DNA of 8,301 bases, taken from the NCBI GenBank assembly GCA_937132145.1, contig CAKZNY010000315.1, positions 1 through 8,301 of the forward strand, written 5' to 3'. The stretch comes from an uncultured Paracoccaceae bacterium. Its GTDB lineage: Bacteria > Pseudomonadota > Alphaproteobacteria > Rhodobacterales > Rhodobacteraceae. Positions 1 through 6,001 of the stretch are shown here, piece after piece. Below the pieces are notes generated by a model that saw nothing but the letters and a program-made list of their open reading frames with translations, made no database searches and was not told the DNA's origin. How positions within the stretch are numbered: position 1 is the first letter of the stretch; each line of letters opens with the position of its first letter. The position numbers and the translations under genes were made by a program.

Positions 1-10
1 GGCAGCGTGC

Positions 11-1438
11 CTACTCCACGAAACGAAGTGTATATTTGACATCGACTGTCGGATCATTTGCGTCGGCGCCACAACCGATAAACGTATGTTTGGTCGTGAT
101 TTTAATGTCGCCGCCGGCCCAGACACTCGTACCCTGATGGATGCTTTCACCATCGTTGCCCAGCGACGCGAACTTAACGTCGCCTGCCGCAATCATTTCA
201 ACGTCGAAGGCGTTCATTTTCGCCGCAAAGCTGATGTCTCCGGCGGTAATCAGTGCTAATTCGCCACCCTCCGCACAATCGTCATTTCTGCCAAGCGTGA
301 TATTAGCTGACCCGGAAAATGTTTGCCGGCCTGTGGAATCTGTCGCAATGATCGCATCTTCATACCTAACGGTTTTATCGAACACAAAGTCGCAACCGAC
401 ACCGACGATAACCATATCAGTTATCAGAAGATCGGGTGGAATTGTTTCTGCACCGCTGTCAGTACCGCTACCCTTATTGTTCAAATATGCCGCATCACCA
501 AGATTCAAATTTTCCCCGGGCGAGCAATGAATTATATTCACTGCGTTCGGTTCCAGATCAGTGGTCGCGTCAAAGTTGCGGGTATCCCAAATATCCTTAA
601 CGAGCAATTTCGTGATATAATAAGGCTGACCAACCCACCCTGGATCTTTATAGTTATCAATTGTCTGAGAAATGCGATCAACTTTGCCGAAGGTCATAGA
701 ATTCTGCCGCAAAGCTTCTTCGATACCGATATTAGCCTCATCCGTGCAATGCGTTATGTTTGGCATGCAGTCATTAAGGTCAAACATTGACGCAGTAGTT
801 CCAGACTCGAAATAGTTGCCTTGAGAAACACCGATGCCACCCTGACCGTGTACGCAATACGTTCCCAAAAACTCCTGCTGAGTGGACATATCTACAACGC
901 CTCTCGCCATAAGGCCGTCTTTTTCGCATTTTGATACGAACCGCTCGACTGTTGCGGATGTTGCAACTGTAAAGTAATCAAACCCTGCGAACCGTAGGAA
1001 AAAGGTTCCAACTTTGGAGCTGTTGACCCCATCTTGGCGGGTTGTAACGCGCACAGCATTTGGAATATTCAGAGAGCCTGATGTCATTTGAGTAAACACA
1101 CGTGTGTCAGCATCCCAAAAGCCGGTCAGAATGTCGCTATCAACAAGCACATCACCGTAGCGGGCGACATTCATGTTCTTCGTTGCGTATTCATTGGCCG
1201 CGACAATCACGGCCGCCTCGATCTCCGAGTTTCCGACTGTTCCCAGCTCCAAACCACCTGCATGGGCCGCTATATCCGCGGTGGATTGCAAGATTTGTTT
1301 AACTTTCCACGCGTTGGTTGCATCGATGGACAGACCCGCGATGGCGAAGCATATGATCAGCCAGCCAATGGCCCAAGCCGTGGCGATACCGTCTTCGTTG
1401 CGGATGAAGCGAATGGTTTGACGTAGTACCTTATGCAT
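11..1438 (-). CDS. TadG-like Tad/Flp pilus-associated anchored secreted protein
   Basis: This 475-residue protein has a TadE/TadG-type N-terminus. A short basic cytoplasmic segment is followed by one membrane helix (about residues 19-38) and then the family pattern in which a D..NAW..K..LQ..AD.AA.A stretch leaves the membrane. Residues about 129-163 (AVRV...FFLRFAG...VATSATV) match the proximal extracytoplasmic part of TadG-like proteins. The rest is a long ectodomain with eight cysteines outside the membrane helix (including residues 171, 195, 224 and 231), suited to periplasmic disulfides. Near the C-terminus AGDI/AAGDV/AGGDI motifs recur at about residues 399, 417 and 441, which suggests beta-helix turns. 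The start is the ATG at 1438, because GGGAGA (1446-1451) lies 7 bases upstream. An in-frame TTG at 1453 overlaps that ribosome binding site. The tadE-like gene lies 21 bp upstream, so the two are probably co-transcribed. Known role of the family: assembly or anchoring of Flp pili. The exact role here is inferred. Confidence 0.82.
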   Translation of the reverse strand: MHKVLRQTIRFIRNEDGIATAWAIGWLIICFAIAGLSIDATNAWKVKQILQSTADIAAHAGGLELGTVGNSEIEAAVIVAANEYATKNMNVARYGDVLVDSDILTGFWDADTRVFTQMTSGSLNIPNAVRVTTRQDGVNSSKVGTFFLRFAGFDYFTVATSATVERFVSKCEKDGLMARGVVDMSTQQEFLGTYCVHGQGGIGVSQGNYFESGTTASMFDLNDCMPNITHCTDEANIGIEEALRQNSMTFGKVDRISQTIDNYKDPGWVGQPYYITKLLVKDIWDTRNFDATTDLEPNAVNIIHCSPGENLNLGDAAYLNNKGSGTDSGAETIPPDLLITDMVIVGVGCDFVFDKTVRYEDAIIATDSTGRQTFSGSANITLGRNDDCAEGGELALITAGDISFAAKMNAFDVEMIAAGDVKFASLGNDGESIHQGTSVWAGGDIKITTKHTFIGCGADANDPTVDVKYTLRFVE

Positions 1439-1445
1439 TCTGGTG

Positions 1446-1451
1446 TCTCCC
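1446..1451 (-). promoter_or_regulatory. Ribosome binding site fixing the tadG-like start
   Basis: GGGAGA on the minus strand sits 7 bases before the ATG at 1438. The alternative TTG at 1453 overlaps this site, so the ATG is preferred and the protein is five residues shorter than the longest open frame. Confidence 0.65.
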
Positions 1452-1459
1452 AAATGCGA

Positions 1460-1930
1460 TTAAGTAGGTTCAAGACGCATGGTTACATAGGCGACCAAGT
1501 CACCCGAGTTACCAATGTTTATTGCTCGCCCACCAATATTAAGAATTCCGAAAATCCCTACATCAACCATTGGCACACGTAATATGACTTGAACAGTGCC
1601 CCCGCCAGCTGCCGATCGATCAATATTTGATCCTTCTGCACTTGGAACGTCACCACCAAACGTACCTTGAGCTTCTGCTCTGGCAATAAGGGTCGCGTTA
1701 TCAGTAATCTGGTGAAGAGAGGCCTGCCGGGCTACGTCGCGGGCCACATACCACAAGTTGGATTGGCGTAAAAACAGCAGGCTTACGTCCACTGTGATCA
1801 TCAAAATGAACATGAATACCGGCACCCAGAGGACAAATTCCACTGTAGTTGCACCGCTGTCATCGCTAAAATTACGAATCAGTTGCTTAAAGCGTTCAGC
1901 CGCACTGTGCTTTTGGCGCATATTTTTCAT
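1460..1930 (-). CDS. TadE-like pseudopilin
   Basis: This 156-residue protein belongs to the TadE family, whose members are minor pseudopilins of the Tad/Flp pilus secretion system. A basic leader (residues 1-25) ends in SGATTVEF followed by a hydrophobic helix (about 30-54). If the prepilin peptidase cuts after Gly26, Glu31 falls at position +5. That fits the G/XXXXE(Y/F) processing pattern known for TadE and TadF pseudopilins. The rest is a small periplasmic domain containing SLHQ and RVPMVDVGIF segments. The ATG at 1930 has an AGGT element at 1939-1942 with an 8-base spacer; a second ATG three codons in is possible but less well placed. The gene reads into the TadG-like gene 21 bp downstream. 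The TadE assignment is secure at family level. I cannot tell TadE from TadF by name, so no symbol is given. Confidence 0.85.
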   Translation of the reverse strand: MKNMRQKHSAAERFKQLIRNFSDDSGATTVEFVLWVPVFMFILMITVDVSLLFLRQSNLWYVARDVARQASLHQITDNATLIARAEAQGTFGGDVPSAEGSNIDRSAAGGGTVQVILRVPMVDVGIFGILNIGGRAINIGNSGDLVAYVTMRLEPT

Positions 1931-2136
1931 TATATATTACCTAAGTCCAATATACCTCGTCGAATCAATGCGTTAGCATCGAGTCAGTTGTCTTGGCGTT
2001 TGTTTTGGAGACTAGTTACTAAATCGTACAAAGCACAAAACGTGCCCAATTTATGATACTATACGGGGAGCAAGCATACAGTAACGCGTTAATAATTCAA
2101 CCTTTGTTCAAACGCACAACGTTCACATGTTGCATA
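1931..2136. other. AT-rich intergenic region upstream of the tad genes
   Basis: No convincing gene lies in these 206 bases. They separate the end of the DUF3422 gene from the start of the tadE-like gene, both on the minus strand. Visible elements are a 10-bp perfect palindrome TAACGCGTTA (2082-2091), a weak GCAC-N5-GTGC hairpin (2033-2045) and a candidate promoter, listed separately. I see no strong intrinsic terminator for the upstream operon. Confidence 0.6.
2073..2100 (-). promoter_or_regulatory. Candidate sigma-70-type promoter for the tadE-tadG pair
   Basis: On the minus strand TTGAAT (2095-2100) is followed after 16 bases by TATGCT (2073-2078). Each hexamer matches four of six consensus positions. 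The palindrome TAACGCGTTA lies inside the spacer, where a bound protein could block the polymerase. The leader would be about 135 bases, which is long, so this is only a candidate. Confidence 0.22.
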
Positions 2137-3438
2137 TTAGTCCGTGATCCGTTTGTGAATAAGACGCGATATGGTGAACACTATTGCCACTATTGGCAGC
2201 GTCACCACCGCCAGCACTAGCGATTTGTCGTACCCGTATTTGTAGGCAATCGGAGTCAACAAATATCCAACCAAGTTAACGGCGTAATAACTGATCGCGA
2301 CAATTGACAAACCCTCGACGGTTTCTTGCAAGCGTAACTGCAAGGCGGCGCGGCGGTCCATTTGTATCAACACTTCGTGGTTTTGTTCCGAGGCAGCAAC
2401 ATCCACGCGGGTTCGAAGCAGGTTGGCCGCACGCTCGGCGCGCGCTGACAGGTCTTTCAGGCGTTCTTGGGCAGAGCGGCACGTTCGCATGGCGGGATCG
2501 TAGCGGCGTGTCATGAATTCGCTGAACAATTGGCGCCCTTTCAGGCGTTCTTCGCGCAACACGGATATGCGGCGGTTAACGATGGCTTCATAGGCACCCG
2601 CCGCGCCGAAACGGAAGGCGGTGGAGGACGATATAAACTCGATTTCCGCAGCCATTATTAATAGACGGTCGAGGGTTTCGATCTCTCCGCCGTCGCCTTT
2701 GGACATTTGTTGCACGATCTCGGTCAGCTCATAGTCCAGTTCAGCCACGCGGCGCGAAACGGTTCTTGCGATGGGCAAGGTTAGCATCGAGGCGGTTTTG
2801 TACGTCTCGATTTCCAGCAATCGTTGCACAATCCGACCGAGGCGGCGCAACCCGATGTCGGGCTTGGTCAAAACGGCGAAGCGGACGTGTCCGGCTTCGT
2901 CGATACGGAAATCACCGGCGATGATGGCCTCGTCATCAACCACGCGGGAGGCAGCGAGGCTTTCGGGGACGAACCAGTGTGGGAATTTGGTGTTCAGGAT
3001 GTGGTCAAGTTCAGCTTCGTCTTTGTATTCTTCCACCCGCACGAGGGCTGACGTTAATACCGCTCCTGGGGCATCCGCCAGCCAGTCGCTCGGGAAGATC
3101 GAGAATACTGCGGCATCAAACGGGGTTTCGGCAACATTATCGGCGAAGATAGTGTAGGTGACAAATTCGGTGTGCATCTCCCACTTCAAAAAACCGCGTC
3201 CAAGCTGGCCGGAATAGTGATCCGCATCGGGCGGTGGATGTGCGGCGCCATGGCGGTCCAGCAGGTCGATCAGATGTTTGCGATCCAGCGAGCGGTCGCG
3301 CTCAATCGCCTTGTTCGGCTTTTTGATTGCAAGGAACGCCGCGCGGCAGGGCGCTTTTAGTTCCGGGAACGGGCGGGCATGCAACTCGTTACTAAGCTCG
3401 TAGCGTAGCGGGTGGTTGGGAAGTGTCGTTTCAGACAT
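2137..3438 (-). CDS. DUF3422 family (COG4949) membrane-anchored protein
   Basis: This 433-residue protein is recognised by the N-terminal signature HPLRYELSNELHARPFPEL (residues 9-27), typical of DUF3422 proteins, which have no known function. A soluble, mostly cytoplasmic body follows. Its second half is rich in charged helices (about 295-375, coiled-coil-like), and it ends with two membrane helices (about 376-398 and 406-426) joined by a very short loop, then a basic tail. There is no signal peptide, so both ends are probably cytoplasmic. The ATG at 3438 has a near-perfect AAGGAGG ribosome binding site 5 bases upstream that overlaps the mutL stop codon, so translation is likely coupled to mutL. 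Helices followed by a two-helix hairpin recall CorA-like or DUF155 proteins, but the CorA GMN motif is absent and this is only an architectural analogy. Confidence 0.85.
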   Translation of the reverse strand: MSETTLPNHPLRYELSNELHARPFPELKAPCRAAFLAIKKPNKAIERDRSLDRKHLIDLLDRHGAAHPPPDADHYSGQLGRGFLKWEMHTEFVTYTIFADNVAETPFDAAVFSIFPSDWLADAPGAVLTSALVRVEEYKDEAELDHILNTKFPHWFVPESLAASRVVDDEAIIAGDFRIDEAGHVRFAVLTKPDIGLRRLGRIVQRLLEIETYKTASMLTLPIARTVSRRVAELDYELTEIVQQMSKGDGGEIETLDRLLIMAAEIEFISSSTAFRFGAAGAYEAIVNRRISVLREERLKGRQLFSEFMTRRYDPAMRTCRSAQERLKDLSARAERAANLLRTRVDVAASEQNHEVLIQMDRRAALQLRLQETVEGLSIVAISYYAVNLVGYLLTPIAYKYGYDKSLVLAVVTLPIVAIVFTISRLIHKRITD

Positions 3439-3443
3439 CTAAG

Positions 3444-3450
3444 CCTCCTT
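3444..3450 (-). promoter_or_regulatory. Strong ribosome binding site overlapping the mutL stop
   Basis: AAGGAGG on the minus strand begins at the last base of the mutL TGA (3450-3452) and stands 5 bases before the ATG of the DUF3422 gene. Ribosomes finishing mutL would end on this site, an arrangement typical of translational coupling. Confidence 0.75.
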
Positions 3451-5318
3451 CAGGTTCGCCCGAACAGGCGTTCGATATCGCTCATCTTTAGCTCAACATA
3501 GGTCGGGCGGCCATGGTTGCATTGCCCCGAATGCGGGGTTGCTTCCATTTCGCGCAGCAAGGCGTTCATCTCGGGGGCGGACATGCGGCGACCTGTGCGC
3601 ACGGAACCGTGACAGGCGACGCGCGACAGGATGGCCTCGATCCGGTCCTTGACGGTTTGGGTTTGGCCAAGGTCGGCGAGTTCGTCCGCGATGTCCTCGA
3701 TCATGGCGCGGGCGTTCACCTCGCCCAATATGGCGGGGGTTTCGCGCACGCAAATGGCGTTGCCGCCGAAGGGTTCGATGGTGAGGCCAAGTTCGACCAG
3801 ATCAGGCGCGGCGGCGAGCAGGCGGGAAATGTCGTCGGCGGACATCTCGATGATTTCGGGGATCAGCAGGGCTTGGGCCGCGATACCCTTTTCCGCCATT
3901 TGCTTTTTCAGCCGTTCATATACCAGACGTTCATGGGCCGCGTGGGCATCCACAATGATCATGCCGTCTTTGGTTTGCGCAATAATGTAATTCTCGTGTA
4001 TTTGCGCGCGGGCAGCCCCGAGGGGGAGCGCCTCGTCAAGGGCTGACGCCCCGTCCGAAGCGCTGGGCACGGGTTCCACCCGACCCGATGTGTGGTCAAA
4101 TCCTGTGAAATCTTCTTGGAAGCCGCTCTGCTGGATTGGCTGTTGGAACTGGTACGCGCCGCGAAGGGCCGATTGGGAGGGGCGGTCCATCTGGTAAACC
4201 CGCCCTCGCGGAATTTCTGGCCGCATCGCGCCAAGCGTGGCATCCGCAACGGTGGTCGAGGTACGGTGGCCTGCATCGGCAAGGGCGTGTTTAAGGGCTG
4301 ATACGACAAGGCCGCGTACAAGGCCCGGTTCACGGAAACGGACCTCGGATTTGGCGGGGTGGACGTTTACGTCTACGCGTTCAGGGTCACACGACAAGAA
4401 CAGGGCGACGGCGGGGTGGCGGCCTCGGCCAAGGAAATCGGAGTATGCGCCGCGAAGCGCACCGGTTAGCAGCTTGTCTTTAACGGGGCGGCCGTTGACG
4501 AAGAAGAACTGGGCGACCGCAGCACCACGGGAATACGTTGGCAGGGCGGCGTATCCGGTTAGTAACAGCCCCTCGCGCTCGGCATTTATCTTCATGGCAT
4601 TAGCGGTAAAATCCGCGCCGAGAATTATGCGAAGGCGGCCGTTCAGTGCGTCGAACATGTCGCCGGTTTGCGGGTCAGCGCGGAAGGTCACGCGGCCTTC
4701 ACCGCCGCCGGTTACATCGCGAAGGGTGAAGCCGACGTGCGGTTCGGCCATGGCCAGACGTTTGACGACATCGCCTATGGCCTGCGCCTCGGCGCGGTCG
4801 GTTCGCATGAATTTCAGGCGGGCGGGGGTTGCGTGGAACAGATCGCGCAGCTCGACCACTGTTCCGGCGGTTAGGGCGGCGGGTTCGATCACGCCGATTG
4901 CACCGCCGTTTACGGAAATCTTCGCGGCCTCGGGCGAGCCTGTGAAGCGTGAGGTGATAGTCAGCCGGCCAACCGCCCCTAGCGAGGGCAGCGCCTCGCC
5001 CCGAAAACCGAAGGAGTGGATGTTCAGCAGGTCCGAGCCGTCGATTTTCGAGGTCGCGTGGCGGGACAGCGCCAAGACCAGCTCGTCCGCCGGAATGCCG
5101 TGGCCGTCGTCGGTTACCCGTATCAGGGTTTTACCGCCGTCGGCGTGCGAAATGTCGATCCGTGTGGCGCCTGCGTCCAGTGCATTTTCCACCAGCTCTT
5201 TAACCGCCGAGGCCGGGCGCTCCACAACCTCGCCTGCCGCAATACGGTTGGCAGCCGCATCGTCAAGCTGGCGAATAGGCCGCCTTTCGGCCGGTATATT
5301 GGGGTTGAGCGCGTTCAT
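3450..5318 (-). CDS. mutL: DNA mismatch repair protein MutL (endonuclease type)
   Basis: MutL links MutS mismatch recognition to strand removal. The 622-residue protein has the GHKL ATPase domain first: ELVENALDAGA at 41-51 with the probable catalytic Glu41 and Mg-binding Asn45, DDGHGI at 70-75, RHATSK at 86-91 and GFRGEAL at 104-110. The transducer domain carries FVNGRP (about 273-278) and NVHPAK (about 318-323). A low-complexity linker (about 350-430) joins it to the C-terminal dimerisation domain. That domain holds DAHAAHERLVYE (457-468), a variant of the DQHA-X2-E-X4-E metal motif, plus ACHGSVR (568-574), CNHGRP (600-605) and the terminal FGR. It therefore looks like the nicking MutL of bacteria without MutH. 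QALLIP (482-487) fits the beta-clamp binding motif. The gene lies 45 bp downstream of lspA and probably shares its transcript. Confidence 0.97.
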   Translation of the reverse strand: MNALNPNIPAERRPIRQLDDAAANRIAAGEVVERPASAVKELVENALDAGATRIDISHADGGKTLIRVTDDGHGIPADELVLALSRHATSKIDGSDLLNIHSFGFRGEALPSLGAVGRLTITSRFTGSPEAAKISVNGGAIGVIEPAALTAGTVVELRDLFHATPARLKFMRTDRAEAQAIGDVVKRLAMAEPHVGFTLRDVTGGGEGRVTFRADPQTGDMFDALNGRLRIILGADFTANAMKINAEREGLLLTGYAALPTYSRGAAVAQFFFVNGRPVKDKLLTGALRGAYSDFLGRGRHPAVALFLSCDPERVDVNVHPAKSEVRFREPGLVRGLVVSALKHALADAGHRTSTTVADATLGAMRPEIPRGRVYQMDRPSQSALRGAYQFQQPIQQSGFQEDFTGFDHTSGRVEPVPSASDGASALDEALPLGAARAQIHENYIIAQTKDGMIIVDAHAAHERLVYERLKKQMAEKGIAAQALLIPEIIEMSADDISRLLAAAPDLVELGLTIEPFGGNAICVRETPAILGEVNARAMIEDIADELADLGQTQTVKDRIEAILSRVACHGSVRTGRRMSAPEMNALLREMEATPHSGQCNHGRPTYVELKMSDIERLFGRT

Positions 5319-5325
5319 ACCACTA

Positions 5326-5331
5326 AGTATA
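5326..5331 (-). promoter_or_regulatory. Candidate -10 element just before mutL
   Basis: TATACT on the minus strand ends 7 bases before the mutL ATG (5318). A loose -35 (GTGGCA, four of six matches) lies about 18 bases further up. If used, the transcript would start at or next to the ATG and be nearly leaderless. This fits the weak ribosome binding site seen before mutL (AGTGG). Read-through from lspA is the simpler alternative. Confidence 0.25.
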
Positions 5332-5363
5332 GCATCGCGCTGCCGATTCTGCCACGCTGGAAT

Positions 5364-5837
5364 TTAGCGTTTTCGTTTAGGGTCGCCGAAAATTATCAAC
5401 CCAAATGCGCCCGCAAATATGGCGATGTCGGCGATGTTGAAGGCGTATGGATTGTTGTATCCACAACACGACATGTTCAGGAAGTCCGCCACCGCGCCGT
5501 AAACCACGCGGTCCAGCACGTTGCCCATCGCGCCGCCGATTATCGCACCGACACACAAAGGCACCAGCCAGCCCGGTTTATTGCGGACCCAGAACACCAG
5601 CCCGACCACGATTCCGAACGCCAGCGCGATCAGCACGTATCGAGTAATATCATTGCCGGAACCGAATAAGCCGAAGTTAATGCCCTCGTTCCAGGCCATC
5701 ACGAAGTTGATGTAGGGGGGGTAAACCTCGATATATATTCGCCGTGGCAGCTCCATGAATTCGATCACGATCCATTTTGATACGCGATCCATGAAGAATA
5801 CGATTGTTGCCATTATTAGCGCTCGAAAAAGGGGCAT
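5364..5837 (-). CDS. lspA: Lipoprotein signal peptidase (signal peptidase II)
   Basis: LspA is the inner-membrane aspartyl protease that removes the signal peptide from diacylglyceryl-modified prolipoproteins. The 157-residue product has four hydrophobic segments (about 4-25, 63-84, 90-107 and 134-150). Family motifs are present: MDRVSKW near Asp17, AWNEGINFGLF (48-58, with Asn50), GGAMGNVLDR (101-110), VADFL with catalytic Asp118, and FNIADIAI with catalytic Asp137. The basic tail DPKRKR is cytoplasmic. The ATG at 5837 is chosen because GAGG (5843-5846) lies 5 bases upstream and the protein begins as LspA proteins do. The open frame runs 40 codons further to a TTG at 5957, but that stretch has no LspA character and overlaps the likely promoters. 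mutL follows 45 bp downstream, and the MATE gene is divergent. Confidence 0.95.
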   Translation of the reverse strand: MPLFRALIMATIVFFMDRVSKWIVIEFMELPRRIYIEVYPPYINFVMAWNEGINFGLFGSGNDITRYVLIALAFGIVVGLVFWVRNKPGWLVPLCVGAIIGGAMGNVLDRVVYGAVADFLNMSCCGYNNPYAFNIADIAIFAGAFGLIIFGDPKRKR

Positions 5838-5862
5838 ATAGACCTCGGATAAAATTTTGGGG

Positions 5863-5891
5863 ATACTAGCGGCGGCATGTGCGGGCAGCAA
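5863..5891 (-). promoter_or_regulatory. Candidate proximal promoter of lspA
   Basis: On the minus strand TTGCTG (5886-5891) and TAGTAT (5863-5868) are separated by exactly 17 bases. Transcription would start near 5856, giving a leader of about 19 bases that contains the lspA ribosome binding site. The match is moderate. Confidence 0.38.
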
Positions 5892-5929
5892 GCGGTTCGG
5901 GACGTGGCGGCACGCAAATTCTTGTGGCG

Positions 5930-5957
5930 AATATAGCGGCAAGTCTGATAACCTCAA
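5930..5957 (-). promoter_or_regulatory. Candidate distal promoter of lspA
   Basis: TTGAGG (5952-5957) and TATATT (5930-5935) on the minus strand are 16 bases apart, and the -10 matches five of six consensus positions. The start would fall near 5923. The longer TTG reading frame begins inside the -35 element, so it would not be transcribed from here, which supports the shorter lspA. Confidence 0.38.
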
Positions 5958-5960
5958 TCC

Positions 5961-5984
5961 ACCGTTCGGAATTCAACCGTTCGG
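5961..5984. repeat. Pair of 9-bp direct repeats in the lspA/MATE divergent region
   Basis: ACCGTTCGG occurs at 5961-5969 and again at 5976-5984, 15 bp apart start to start. It lies directly upstream of the candidate distal lspA promoter and 17 bp before the MATE start codon. A related GCGGTTCGG occurs at 5892-5900. The position suits a regulator binding site, but the factor is unknown. Confidence 0.4.
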
Positions 5985-6001
5985 GTGCCAACAGGTGACA
6001 C

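Noticed and set aside
1439..1453. TTG start at 1453 for the TadG-like protein
   Set aside because: The TTG overlaps the GGGAGA ribosome binding site that serves the ATG at 1438.
2082..2091. CtrA-type site TTAA-N7-TTAA near the tad promoter
   Set aside because: Only one TTAA half is clear beside the TAACGCGTTA palindrome, and the second half at the right spacing is missing.
4237..5367. A 376-codon open frame on the plus strand opposite mutL
   Set aside because: It lies antisense to a full-length, motif-complete MutL in GC-rich DNA, where long antisense frames are expected. The translation is Arg/Ser/Ala-rich with no recognisable domain.
5838..5957. 40-codon N-terminal extension of LspA from a TTG at 5957
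   Set aside because: The extension has no LspA features, overlaps two candidate promoters, and the ATG at 5837 has its own well-spaced ribosome binding site.
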